Under the pieces are notes generated by a model that ran no database searches, had not been told where the DNA came from, and worked only from the letters and a program-made list of their open reading frames with translations. The position numbers were made by a program, and so were the translations under genes. Of a DNA stretch of 26,404 nt, positions 1 to 8,599 are shown in pieces (positions within the stretch are counted from its first letter, which is position 1; every line of letters starts with the position of its first letter). Location of the stretch: assembly GCA_002296225.1 (NCBI GenBank), contig DBHR01000092.1, forward strand, positions 1 through 26,404, given 5' to 3'. The stretch comes from Acidobacteria bacterium UBA823 (GTDB taxonomy: Bacteria; Acidobacteriota; Vicinamibacteria; Vicinamibacterales; UBA823).

Positions 1-369
1 CGTGAGCGTGATGGCAAGACGTTTTACGTGCTGACCGACGCGACGGAATTCCAGGAGGGGGTGGGCCGACTGTTGGCTAAAGTGCAGCGGATCAAGTCTG
101 AGGGTGACTACGAAGCGGCCAAACAGTTGTTTGAGTCCTATGGTATCCACTTCGATCCAGTTCTCCGCGACCAGGTCGTCGAGCGGGTAACGGCGCTCGA
201 CCTTCCATCCTACTCGGGTTTTGTGCAGCCGAAACTCCAAGCGGTAGGGGATGCCGACGGCACGATCATCGATGTAACGATTTCCTATCCGCAGAACCTC
301 ATGACGCAAATGCTCGAGTACTCGGGCAACGTTACCGCAACTCTTGTGCCCGCAGACCTTCATCGATGA
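1..369 (+). CDS. C-terminal end of a dipeptidyl-peptidase III-like (M49) metallopeptidase, truncated by window edge
   Basis: The frame is open from base 1, so the gene starts upstream of the window; 122 residues are visible. They resemble the C-terminal part of the bacterial dipeptidyl-peptidase III / M49 zinc peptidase family: the run GRLLAKVQRIKSEGDYEAA, then YGIHFDP, GFVQPKL and finally SYPQNLMTQMLEYS match the conserved tail as I remember it. The zinc-binding HExxxH region would lie upstream and is not visible, so activity cannot be judged. The stop overlaps the start of the next gene by 4 bases (ATGA at 366-369), which implies a shared transcript and translational coupling. The family call rests on recall of the tail only and is moderately secure. 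Confidence 0.65.
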   Translation, partial: RERDGKTFYVLTDATEFQEGVGRLLAKVQRIKSEGDYEAAKQLFESYGIHFDPVLRDQVVERVTALDLPSYSGFVQPKLQAVGDADGTIIDVTISYPQNLMTQMLEYSGNVTATLVPADLHR

Positions 370-2447
370 GCCTCCGGTCCAATCTTCCCATGCGCCGACT
401 TGCGGTGAATGTGATCGCGAGTGTTGCCCTCGCGACCGGCCTGCTGGTCGAGTTGGCGGCTCAGGGCTCGTCGGCCGACACGCTCGTCTTCCGTCAGTCG
501 ATCTTGGAAGCCGAGGATTCCCGTGCGGTTGATCCGGCCGGTCTGGCGATGCTACTCGCTGGTATCGAGAGTCCGAGCGCGGAGATCCAGCAAATCGCGG
601 TGCGTGCTTTAGGGCGACTCGAACGCTCTGATCTCAGCGATCGGATTCGACCCCTAGTCGAAGCCGACCTACCGGCCGTGCGGGTCGAGGCCGTCAACGC
701 ACTCGGCCAGAGTTTACAGCTGGACGGCGATCTTTCGGTGCACGTCACGGTGTTGCTCGCCAGGCTCAACGGCGAGACCAATGCCGAGGTACGTGGTGTC
801 GTGGCTGAGACACTCGGCCGGTTGCCATATCAGGATGTTCAGATGGTGCGGCGGGTCGAATTGGCACTGGCGCGCCTCACTGACGCGGCGGAACCAAGCG
901 TCCGACTCGGGGCCGTCGACGGCCTTGAAACGGTGGCTCGGCTGCAGCGCGACCGAGCACCGCTGGCAGTTGAGACGATTGTGCGCTTACGCGCGGCCGT
1001 GGGCACGTCGGGCAGCAACGACACGGACGCGCGGATGCGGCGGCTTGCGTTAGCGGCGCTGAGTGTAACGGGCGCGGCCGACGCAGCAACCATCAGCGTG
1101 GCGCTTGACGATAGCGACTCACAAGTGCGTCGGCTGGCTGCGTTAGCGCTGCACACGCCTGGGGACCTGGCTGGGCGAGAAGCGCTGATCGCGCGGGCGC
1201 TGGCCGACGAGTCTCCGATGGTGCGTCTCGACGCCTTAGGAGCGTATGGCCAGCACGGGCGTGCGATGGGCTGCGACCCGCTCGTCGACGCCGTTGAGGA
1301 CGTAAATCCGCATATTGCCCTGCGGGCACTAGACCTCCTCAGTGAAGGTTGCCCTGCGGGCGTGGCAACCGCAATTCTCGTCGCGAGGATCGCTGGACAG
1401 CTGGATGACGACGGCGACTGGCATCGGGCTGCGCACGCTCTCGTTACGCTGGCCTCGCTCGACCCGACCCGTGCCGGCGTCCTCCTGCCGCGATTCATCA
1501 AGCATCCGGTCTGGCAGGTCAGGATGTACGCAGCGCGCGCCGCCGCCCGGGTGGGCGACGCTGGTGCCGTGCCGCTCAACACGTTGGCCGGCGACTCGAA
1601 TGCCAACGTGCGTGGTGCAGCGCTACGCGGCGTCATGGACTTGGAAGGGCACGCCGCTGACCATCTGTTGCTCAAGGCGTTGGGAAGTGATGACTACGGT
1701 CTGTTGCGTACGGTGGCCGGCCTGCTCAAAGGGAGCCCTCATCGGCTGGTGCCGACGATATTACTGGCGACATTAGCTAGGCTAACGGAGACGGGTCGAG
1801 ACACGTCACGCGATTCACGAGTAGCCATCCTCACCCGTCTGCGAGAGTTGGGGGCCCGCCGCAACGCAGGTGTCCTGCGATCGTACCTGGAGGACTCTGA
1901 CCCCCGTGTAGCCGCCGCAGCTGCGGAGGTACTGTCCGACTGGACCGGCCGTCCGGTCGCTGCGCGGACGACGCGTCTGCGGACCGGAGTCTCACCGTTG
2001 CTCGAAGACGTAATCCGTCTTACCGGCGCTCGCGTCCGCATGGTGAACGGTGCTGAGTTTGAGCTCAAGCTGTATCCTGAAGAGGCACCTGCAACCGTCG
2101 AGCGATTTTCCCGCCTCGCCCGGAACGGGTACTACGCGGGGTTGACCTTCCACCGCGTCGTCCCAAATTTTGTCATTCAGGGCGGGAGTCCAGGTGCTAA
2201 CGAGTTTATGGGCGACGGCCCCTACATGCGCGACGAACTTGGCCTGCGCCCGCACGTCCGCGGCGCCGTCGGCATTTCCACGCGCGGCCGCGACACGGGC
2301 GACGCTCAGATCTTTGTCAATCTGGTGGACAACCCTCGACTGGATCACAACTACACGGTGTTCGCGCAGGTCACCAACGGCATGGACGTCGTGGACACAG
2401 TTCTTGAAGGAGACATGATCGAGAAAGTGGAGATTTTCGAGCAATGA
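366..2447 (+). CDS. Secreted HEAT-repeat protein with C-terminal cyclophilin-type peptidyl-prolyl isomerase domain
   Basis: The 693-residue product begins with a signal-peptide-like stretch (basic MRR, then a hydrophobic run to about residue 33), so it is probably periplasmic. Residues about 45-545 are helical HEAT repeats, seen as recurring units such as AVRALGRLE, AVNALGQ, ALAALSVTG, ALALHTPGD and ALRGVMDLEG. From about residue 556 to the end there is a compact cyclophilin domain: it contains FHRVVPNFVIQGG (595-607, with the catalytic-type Arg 597), then GAVGIST, QIFVNLVDNPRLD and YTVFAQVTNGMDVVD. It would catalyse cis-trans isomerisation of X-Pro bonds while the HEAT array binds client proteins; the client is unknown. 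The start overlaps the preceding peptidase gene by ATGA. The tryptophan usual near the cyclophilin active site is not evident. Confidence 0.88.
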   Translation: MSLRSNLPMRRLAVNVIASVALATGLLVELAAQGSSADTLVFRQSILEAEDSRAVDPAGLAMLLAGIESPSAEIQQIAVRALGRLERSDLSDRIRPLVEADLPAVRVEAVNALGQSLQLDGDLSVHVTVLLARLNGETNAEVRGVVAETLGRLPYQDVQMVRRVELALARLTDAAEPSVRLGAVDGLETVARLQRDRAPLAVETIVRLRAAVGTSGSNDTDARMRRLALAALSVTGAADAATISVALDDSDSQVRRLAALALHTPGDLAGREALIARALADESPMVRLDALGAYGQHGRAMGCDPLVDAVEDVNPHIALRALDLLSEGCPAGVATAILVARIAGQLDDDGDWHRAAHALVTLASLDPTRAGVLLPRFIKHPVWQVRMYAARAAARVGDAGAVPLNTLAGDSNANVRGAALRGVMDLEGHAADHLLLKALGSDDYGLLRTVAGLLKGSPHRLVPTILLATLARLTETGRDTSRDSRVAILTRLRELGARRNAGVLRSYLEDSDPRVAAAAAEVLSDWTGRPVAARTTRLRTGVSPLLEDVIRLTGARVRMVNGAEFELKLYPEEAPATVERFSRLARNGYYAGLTFHRVVPNFVIQGGSPGANEFMGDGPYMRDELGLRPHVRGAVGISTRGRDTGDAQIFVNLVDNPRLDHNYTVFAQVTNGMDVVDTVLEGDMIEKVEIFEQ

Positions 2448-2460
2448 TCGGCTGACGCGA

Positions 2461-3684
2461 ATGGCAAAACTTCGCTACGGTGTTTCGTATTGGATCGACC
2501 GGCTGCCTCGTAGCCGCTGCCCGTCCTACCCACGGCATCGTGGCCGGCTCGACGTTGACGTCGCGGTTGTGGGTGGCGGCATGGCGGGCTGCGCGACGGC
2601 ATACGCGCTGTCGACCGCCGGTGTGCGTGTCGGCCTCTTTGAGGCATCACGGATCGGTCAAAGCGCGATCGGTGCGAGCACAGCACTCGTGATGCAGGAA
2701 CCTGATGTTGACTTTCAAGAAGTAGTCGACGCACACGGCCTTCGCGCGGCGCGCGAGATTTGGAAAATGACACGCCGTGCTGCGCTGGATTTTGTGGCAA
2801 CTATCCGTCGACTAAAGATCCCCTGCCAACTGGAGACGCAGGATTCGATTTACTTCGCAAGCGATTCCGACGCCGTGAAACGGCTGCGACGCGAACTTGA
2901 GTGTCGCAAGAAAGCTGGCCTCGACGCCCGCTGGCTCACGGTCGACCAGTTATGGCACGAGGCTCACTTGAACGCCGAGGGAGCTATCCGTGTTGTGAGC
3001 AATACGCAAGTCGAACCGATGCGCACCTGCTTTGGCTTTGCGTCGGCGGCGGTGAAGCGGGGTGCCTCGGTTTACGAGCGGTCGCCCGTCGATCGAATTC
3101 GGGCTGGGCGGAAGCATATCGAACTGCGAACGGCGGGTGGGACAGTCCAAGCAGGCCAGGTTCTCGTTGCCACGGGTCAGCCAGGTCCGCTGTTCAAACC
3201 GCTGGCGCGGCACTTTCGTGTTGCAGAAACCTACGTGGTCGCGACGCCGCCGCTGGGCGCCCGGATCCGGGCCGAACTCGGCCGCCGCCAAGCGATGCTG
3301 TGGGACACCGCCACGCCCTACCATTATCTCCGCTGGACGCGGGACGGGCGGGTCCTTTTCGGCGGCGGTGACCAGCCCCAGCCGCATCCGAGATCTCGCG
3401 AGAAGGCGCTCGTGCAACGGACGGGACAGCTTATGTACGAGTTGTCGGTCTTGTATCCGGCGATCTCCGGCATCCAGCCTGATTACGCTTGGGCGGGTCC
3501 CGTTGTAACCACGGCCGACGGACTGCCCTACATTGGGCCTCATCGGAACTATCCGCGACATCTCTTCGCGCTCGGCTTTGGCGGCAACGGGATTGTGCAG
3601 GGATTCTTGGCGTCGCGTATCCTATTGCGGCACTACCTTGGTAGGCCCGCGAAGGGTGACGATCTCTTTGGTTTCACTCGGTGA
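2461..3684 (+). CDS. FAD-dependent oxidoreductase, DAO (D-amino acid oxidase-like) family
   Basis: The 407-residue protein has an N-terminal extension of about 30 residues, then a Rossmann FAD-binding motif VAVVGGGMAG (34-43) and, near the C-terminus, the DAO-family signature DGLPYIG followed by ALGFGGNGIVQG. It lacks a signal peptide, so it is presumably cytoplasmic. Such enzymes oxidise amines, amino acids or glycerol-3-phosphate with FAD; nothing in the sequence fixes the substrate. It starts 13 bases after the HEAT/cyclophilin gene and is followed within 20 bases by the bshB1 remnant and bshA, so it is likely in the same transcript. No clear ribosome binding site precedes the ATG. The family is secure, the substrate unknown. 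Confidence 0.85.
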   Translation: MAKLRYGVSYWIDRLPRSRCPSYPRHRGRLDVDVAVVGGGMAGCATAYALSTAGVRVGLFEASRIGQSAIGASTALVMQEPDVDFQEVVDAHGLRAAREIWKMTRRAALDFVATIRRLKIPCQLETQDSIYFASDSDAVKRLRRELECRKKAGLDARWLTVDQLWHEAHLNAEGAIRVVSNTQVEPMRTCFGFASAAVKRGASVYERSPVDRIRAGRKHIELRTAGGTVQAGQVLVATGQPGPLFKPLARHFRVAETYVVATPPLGARIRAELGRRQAMLWDTATPYHYLRWTRDGRVLFGGGDQPQPHPRSREKALVQRTGQLMYELSVLYPAISGIQPDYAWAGPVVTTADGLPYIGPHRNYPRHLFALGFGGNGIVQGFLASRILLRHYLGRPAKGDDLFGFTR

Positions 3685-3696
3685 TCCATCAGGCCA

Positions 3697-3825
3697 GTCG
3701 ACGTGCTGGCTATTGAGCCGCATCCTGGCGACATCGAAATCAGTATTGGCGGTACGTTGTTGAAACACCCACCTACGGGTGACGGGGTCGGCCTGCTGAA
3801 CGCCGAGGAGCCGCCGCTGTCGTGA
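3697..3825 (+). pseudogene. bshB1: Remnant of bshB1 (GlcNAc-malate deacetylase) with internal deletion
   Basis: A short open frame encodes VDVLAIEPHPGDIEISIGGT followed by LLKHPPTGDGVGLLNAEEPPLS and a stop. Its first 37 or so residues align with the start of BshB1/PIG-L deacetylases (VDVLAFGPHPDD...GGTL.K....GDRVGLLDLT). The zinc motif HPDD has become HPGD, losing a metal ligand. The last few residues (AEEPPLS) look like the C-terminal tail of BshB1 joined directly to the N-terminal part, with about 190 residues absent compared with the usual length of about 235. A GTG at 3703 could still start translation. The stop (3823-3825) overlaps the GTG start of bshA as GTGA, as expected of an intact bshB1-bshA pair. 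The N-terminal homology is clear; the C-terminal assignment is inference. Confidence 0.75.
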
Positions 3826-4964
3826 ACATTGGTATCGTGTGCTATGCGTCGGTCGGGGGTAGTGGCATCGTTGCTACCGAGTTAGGGTGCGCGCTCGCTG
3901 GGCGCGGGCATCAGGTGCGACTGGTCAGTAGCGAGTTGCCGTTCCGGTTCGGCCAATACCATCCTGGTCTAGGCTTTCATCCGGTGCAGGCGCCTGTCTA
4001 TCCGCCGCTCCGAGAGCCTCAGTACCTCCTGTCCCTTGCCAACAAGCTCGTGCAGGTGTCGCGCCAGTTCTCGCTCGACGTTATTCATTCCCACTACGCG
4101 ATCCCACATGCTGCGGGAGCGTATTTGGCACAGCAGATTCTCGCGGCGAGCGGTAAGGACCGAGTTCCGAAGATCATTACGACGCTTCATGGTACCGATG
4201 TCACGCTGGTGGGCACGGATCCGTCGTACTCGCAGACGGTTGCCTTCTGCATCGATCAGTCGGATGGTGTCACTGCCGTTTCCGAGAGCCTCAAGACTGA
4301 AACCGTTCGCGACTTAGCGGTGGGAGCCGACATTCGCGTTATTCCGAATTTTCTCGACTGTGATCACTATCACCGCGCCCCAAACCCTGACTTGCGGGCG
4401 CGCCTGACGCGTGACAATCCGGCGACCAAACTCATCATCCACGTATCGAACTTCCGGCCTGTGAAGCGGGCCAAGGCGGTTGTCGACATCTTTCGCCTGA
4501 TTCGGGCGCGCGTTCCCGCCCGGCTCGTTCTGGTGGGTGAAGGGCCGGAGCTGGGTTCAGCGTGCCAGCGTGCGCGCGATCTGGAATTGGGTGATGCGGT
4601 CGAGGTACTCGGCGAGCAGGAACAAATCGTGCCGATTCTATCAATAGCCGATCTGGCGCTATTGCCGTCGGCGAACGAGGGGTTCGGCCTGTCCGCCCTC
4701 GAAGCGATGGCGTGTGAGACGCCGGTCGTCGCGTCGCGTGTGGGTGGATTGCCAGAGATTATTGAACATGGCGTCAGCGGATTCCTGCACCCGCCCGACG
4801 ATGTGGAGGCGATGGCCGAGAGCGGTGTGGCGCTCTTGACCGACGATTCCCTTTACCGGCGGACGGTCCAGGCTGGGCGTCACGTGGTGCAACGGAAGTT
4901 CTGTACCGACGCGATTGTCCCGTGTTACGAGGACTTTTACCGTGAAGTCATCGAGCGCAAGTGA
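3822..4964 (+). CDS. bshA: N-acetyl-alpha-D-glucosaminyl L-malate synthase BshA
   Basis: This 380-residue GT4-family glycosyltransferase joins GlcNAc from UDP-GlcNAc to L-malate, the first step of bacillithiol synthesis in the cytoplasm. The N-terminus shows the family hallmark SVGGSGIVATELG (about residues 10-22), then SSLPFR-like SSELPFR, SHYAIPHAAGAYLA and TTLHGTDVTLVG. The C-terminal nucleotide-binding lobe carries NFRPVKRAK and the EX7E region EGFGLSALEAMA (E286 and E294). Length is typical of the family. The GTG start overlaps the bshB1 remnant (GTGA), so expression may depend on coupling to that remnant. No bshC or intact bshB lies in the window; the next gene is a secreted PIG-L protein of a different subgroup. 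Confidence 0.95.
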   Translation: MNIGIVCYASVGGSGIVATELGCALAGRGHQVRLVSSELPFRFGQYHPGLGFHPVQAPVYPPLREPQYLLSLANKLVQVSRQFSLDVIHSHYAIPHAAGAYLAQQILAASGKDRVPKIITTLHGTDVTLVGTDPSYSQTVAFCIDQSDGVTAVSESLKTETVRDLAVGADIRVIPNFLDCDHYHRAPNPDLRARLTRDNPATKLIIHVSNFRPVKRAKAVVDIFRLIRARVPARLVLVGEGPELGSACQRARDLELGDAVEVLGEQEQIVPILSIADLALLPSANEGFGLSALEAMACETPVVASRVGGLPEIIEHGVSGFLHPPDDVEAMAESGVALLTDDSLYRRTVQAGRHVVQRKFCTDAIVPCYEDFYREVIERK

Positions 4965-4996
4965 TGGCCGGCGTGAGGTATAGTCGAAGGTCTCAC

Positions 4997-7645
4997 ATGA
5001 TTAGACCGCTTTGTGCGCTCATCCTGCTGCAGGTTGGCTGGTTTGCCCTGTCGCCGATATATGCCCAGATGCAAGTGCGGCCGGTGGCCGACGAGGAGGG
5101 CTACGCGGGCCTTGGCCTGGTGCTCCGTAAGCTCGACACCGTTGGCACCTTCATGATGGCCACTGCGCACCCCGACGACGAGAATAACGCGTTGCTTGCC
5201 CTGCTCAGTCACGGGCAGGGCATCCGCACCGCGCTTGTTTCAGCAACTCGCGGCGACGGTGGCCAGAACGAGATCGGTGCGGAGTTATTCGATGCGTTGG
5301 CGGTCTTGCGGACTGAGGAGCTGCTTGCGGCACATCGATTCGACGGTGCCGAGCAGTACTTCACACGTGCGGTGGATTTCGGTTACTCCTTCAGCATCGA
5401 GGAAACGTTCGAGCGATGGGGTCGCCAGGAGATTCTTGGTGACTTTGTCAGAATGATCCGCACTCTGCGCCCGGACGTTATTAGCGGAATGCAGGTTACC
5501 GGCCGAGGGGGTGGGCAGCATCACCAGGCCTCGGCGGCTTTGGCCCGCGAGGCCTTCCGCGCTGCGGCCGACCCAACGCAATTTCCCGAGCAGCTAGCCG
5601 AAGGCCTTCGACCGTGGCAGGCCAAGAAGTTCTATTTCAGCAATCGGGTCTTGTTTCGGGACGGGCCAGTCAACGACGAGGGCGATGGCCTCGAAACGAT
5701 AGACCTTGGCGGGTACGACCCGCTGCTCGGACGGACCTACGCGGAAATTGGGAGCGAGGCCCGTAGCATGCATAAGTGCCAGGGGATGCCGCAACTCCTG
5801 AGGTTACCCGGGAACGCGTGGGCACAGTATGTCCTGGCCGAGACGACGATCCCGAATCGCCACGGTGGGGCTGATGCGCCCCTTTTCGATGGGATCGACA
5901 CGAGCGTGAGTGGATTAATCCAGTATGCGACGGTCCGCCCGCCCCGTGACCTCAGGATTGCACTGACCAGTATCGAGCAGCACGCGCGCGAGGCGCAGCA
6001 GCGGTTCAAACAGTCCGGGATTGATGCGACTCAGCAGCCGTTGCTGGCTGGTCTGGCAGCTGTTAGGAGCCTCCGGGGCCAGTTGCGGATGCTCGGCTTG
6101 GGTGACGTGGCGGTCTATGAGATCGATTTCAGGCTGCAGACGAAGGAAGCCCAGTTTGAGAGGGCCGTAATTCTCGCGCACGGCGTGCAGGTTGAGGCGT
6201 TGGCCACGGATGGCGTTGTCACCGCTGGTCAACCAGTACGCGTGTCGGCCTTAATGGCCAATCGAGGCGGGACCGACGTGGTTGTGCGCCGCGTCTCGTT
6301 CGATGGGTTCGACGGTACCGTGCCCGGATGCGGTGTCGACGTTGTGCCCGCTGCCGGCGTTTATAGCTGCGGGTCGTATCTCACCGTACCGGCCGAGGCT
6401 GAGTCCACGACGCCCTACTTTTCCCAGCTACCCGATGCCGCGCGTTACGCCTTCGACGACGACGCCCCCTTCGGACTACCGTTCGAGCCCACACCGTTTC
6501 AGGCGACGTTCACGATCGAATTTTCACACGAACAAGTGGCCCTTCGTGTGCCGGTGCAGCACCGCTACGAAAAGGAGATTTTCAGCGGCGAGAAGCGGAT
6601 GACGCTCAACGTGGTGCCGCGGCTAGCCGTCGAGATGTCGCCTGAGATTGTGGTGGCTCCGGCACCGGACAGCGCACCGGCGCACCGGGAAGTTCGGGTC
6701 ATCGTTTCGAATCGCGGCCAACACCAGACCGAAGCAGAGGTTCAGCTACAGATGCCGGCCGGTTGGCAGGCGGAGCCGGAGCGAGCGTCGGTCGCATTCG
6801 CACGAGAGGACGAAGAGCGTACAATCCGCTTCGTTGTGACTCTGCCGGCTGGTGCGGCGCCTGGCGATTATGTCATCGGGGCGAGGGTGAGCAGCGACGG
6901 TTCGACTTTCGATCGAGGCTATCAAGTTGTTGAATACCCGCACATTCAGCCACGTCACCTGACGAAGATAGCCGAGGTGCGGGTCAAGGTGATTGACGTG
7001 CTCGCAGTTTCAGACGTCCTTGTCGGGTATGTCATGGGTGCTGGCGATCACATGCCGCTTGCGATCGAGCAACTGGGCGCCCGGGTTGAGCGTCTCAGCG
7101 GCGCCGATCTTGCGTGGGGCAATCTGAACCGTTACGACCTCATCATCACGGGCGTGCGTGCCTACGAGCTCGATTCCGACCTGCGCGCGCACAACGACCG
7201 CTTGATCACCTACGTTGAGGACGGTGGAATGGTCATTGTCCAATACAACAAGGTTGGGTTCAACGATGCGCAGTATGGACCGTACCCGGCTCAAGTAAGT
7301 CAGAGCCGTATCACCGACGAACGCGCGCCGGTGGACGTGCTTGTGCCGAACCATCCGTTGTTTAACGAGCCCAACGTGCTCGACGCAACCGTCTGGGACG
7401 GATGGGTCCAAGAGCGTGGTCTCTATTTTCTGGGCGAACGCGATCCGCGGTACGTGGACTTGGTGGCCATGGAGGATCCGTTCGAGAATAACGCCGGCGT
7501 GAAGCAGGGGGCGCTCGTTGAGGCGCGGGTCGGGCAGGGCCGCTGGCTCTATGTGGCGCTTGGACTCTGGCGTCAACTACCCGCAGGGACTGAGGGTGCG
7601 TATCGGCTGCTCGCCAACCTGATCAGCTTAGTGGACGCCCCATAG
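4997..7645 (+). CDS. Large secreted PIG-L family deacetylase
   Basis: The 882-residue protein begins with a clean signal peptide (MIRPL, hydrophobic to about residue 21, cleavage near IYA-QM). The N-terminal PIG-L/LmbE zinc hydrolase domain has HPDDEN (58-63), SATRGDGGQNE and the third ligand region GGGQHHQAS (H175/H176). The rest, about residues 380-882, holds beta-rich NEW3/CARDB-like stretches and a ThuA-like C-terminal part (YDLIITGVRAYELDSDLR, YVEDGGMVIVQYN). It probably de-N-acetylates an extracytoplasmic sugar conjugate. I chose ATG 4997 because it has GAAGG six bases upstream and puts the signal peptide at the N-terminus; GTG 4961 or ATG 4964, overlapping bshA, are alternatives. It is unlikely to replace BshB because it is exported. 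Confidence 0.85.
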   Translation: MIRPLCALILLQVGWFALSPIYAQMQVRPVADEEGYAGLGLVLRKLDTVGTFMMATAHPDDENNALLALLSHGQGIRTALVSATRGDGGQNEIGAELFDALAVLRTEELLAAHRFDGAEQYFTRAVDFGYSFSIEETFERWGRQEILGDFVRMIRTLRPDVISGMQVTGRGGGQHHQASAALAREAFRAAADPTQFPEQLAEGLRPWQAKKFYFSNRVLFRDGPVNDEGDGLETIDLGGYDPLLGRTYAEIGSEARSMHKCQGMPQLLRLPGNAWAQYVLAETTIPNRHGGADAPLFDGIDTSVSGLIQYATVRPPRDLRIALTSIEQHAREAQQRFKQSGIDATQQPLLAGLAAVRSLRGQLRMLGLGDVAVYEIDFRLQTKEAQFERAVILAHGVQVEALATDGVVTAGQPVRVSALMANRGGTDVVVRRVSFDGFDGTVPGCGVDVVPAAGVYSCGSYLTVPAEAESTTPYFSQLPDAARYAFDDDAPFGLPFEPTPFQATFTIEFSHEQVALRVPVQHRYEKEIFSGEKRMTLNVVPRLAVEMSPEIVVAPAPDSAPAHREVRVIVSNRGQHQTEAEVQLQMPAGWQAEPERASVAFAREDEERTIRFVVTLPAGAAPGDYVIGARVSSDGSTFDRGYQVVEYPHIQPRHLTKIAEVRVKVIDVLAVSDVLVGYVMGAGDHMPLAIEQLGARVERLSGADLAWGNLNRYDLIITGVRAYELDSDLRAHNDRLITYVEDGGMVIVQYNKVGFNDAQYGPYPAQVSQSRITDERAPVDVLVPNHPLFNEPNVLDATVWDGWVQERGLYFLGERDPRYVDLVAMEDPFENNAGVKQGALVEARVGQGRWLYVALGLWRQLPAGTEGAYRLLANLISLVDAP

Positions 7646-7660
7646 TCTAGGTCGCGGCTG

Positions 7661-8599
7661 TTAATTCAGGATCGAGGTAAGCGCCTGGTTGATGGTCGAA
7701 AAACCGAAGTTGAATCCGAGCGCCAGCGCGCGTGACGGTCGCACCCGCTGACCTTCCAACAGTAGTTCGTCGGCTAGTTCCCCCAGGGTAAACCGCAAGA
7801 CGAATGCCGGTGCGGGCAGCAGGCTAGGCCGGCCGAGGGCGCGGCCAAGTGCCTTTGAAAACTCTGCGTTCGTCACAGGTACCGGCGCCGTCGCGTTGAA
7901 GACCCCCGTCGCTTCCTCTGTCAAGAGCGTCCACCGCACGAGGTTGACCCAGTCAGCCAGATGGATCCATGACATGAACTGCCGGCCTGAACCAAGCGGC
8001 CCGCCAACGAACAGTTTGAACGGTGGCAGTATCTTCTGCAGTGGTCCTCCGTCGCGATCAAACGCAATCCCGGTTCGCAGGATGACCAGTCGGCTGACCG
8101 CGGCTTCCCCCTCGCGCGCTTCGGCTTCCCAGTCGAGGCAACTCTTGGCCAGAAAGTTGTCGCCAGGTGGTGACTTTTCGGTCAACTCCTCGTCGCCCCG
8201 ATCGCCGTAGTAGCCGATGGCGGATGCGTTGACGAGTGTCGCCGGTGGAGCGGTAGCGGCCCGAATGGCACTCACGACCGACCGCGTAGCCAGGACCCGG
8301 CTGTCGCGGATGCGCGCTTTCTGGGCAGTCGACCACCGCCTTGCAGCGATCGATTCTCCCGCGAGATTAACGACGGCGTCGGCTCCATCAAGAAGTCTCG
8401 CCCAGTAGCCCGTCCCGTCGGTCCCGTCAGGCAACCAGCCGGCGTTAGTTAGACCTGGTAGGCCCGTATCTGGTTCGTAGACAACCACGCCGGGCTGTAG
8501 CGATCGCGTCAGCACGACGACTTCGTGGCCATCCTGCAATAGTGCTTTACTGAGCGCCTGTCCAAGGAACCCGGATCCCCCGGGGATTACGACCTTCAC
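7661..8599 (-). CDS. TIGR01777-family NAD(P)-dependent epimerase/SDR protein
   Basis: The 312-residue protein starts with the extended-SDR nucleotide motif IPGGSGFLG (5-13) and contains VVNLAGESIAARRW, SAIGYYGDRGDEELTE, DWEAEA and FMSWIHLADWV, all typical of the YfcH/SulA-like TIGR01777 family. The C-terminal DUF1731-like tail (ALGRPSLLPAPAFVLRFTLG ... LLEGQRV..P..ALGFNF) is complete. It should bind NAD(P) and act on a sugar nucleotide or similar substrate, but no reaction is established for most members. Its GTG start overlaps the stop of the upstream gene (GTGA at 8596-8599), so it is the last gene of a three-gene operon. It ends 15 bases from the convergent PIG-L gene, with no obvious terminator in between. 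Confidence 0.93.
   Translation of the reverse strand: MKVVIPGGSGFLGQALSKALLQDGHEVVVLTRSLQPGVVVYEPDTGLPGLTNAGWLPDGTDGTGYWARLLDGADAVVNLAGESIAARRWSTAQKARIRDSRVLATRSVVSAIRAATAPPATLVNASAIGYYGDRGDEELTEKSPPGDNFLAKSCLDWEAEAREGEAAVSRLVILRTGIAFDRDGGPLQKILPPFKLFVGGPLGSGRQFMSWIHLADWVNLVRWTLLTEEATGVFNATAPVPVTNAEFSKALGRALGRPSLLPAPAFVLRFTLGELADELLLEGQRVRPSRALALGFNFGFSTINQALTSILN

Noticed and set aside
839..1675. 278-codon open frame on the minus strand inside the HEAT/cyclophilin gene
   Set aside because: Composition is Ala/Arg/Ser rich without any domain, and it lies entirely antisense to a clearly conserved gene; typical of GC-rich shadow frames.
4997..7645. Secreted PIG-L protein as the functional BshB for bacillithiol synthesis
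   Set aside because: It carries a signal peptide and belongs to the large multi-domain group, while BshB must act in the cytoplasm on GlcNAc-malate.
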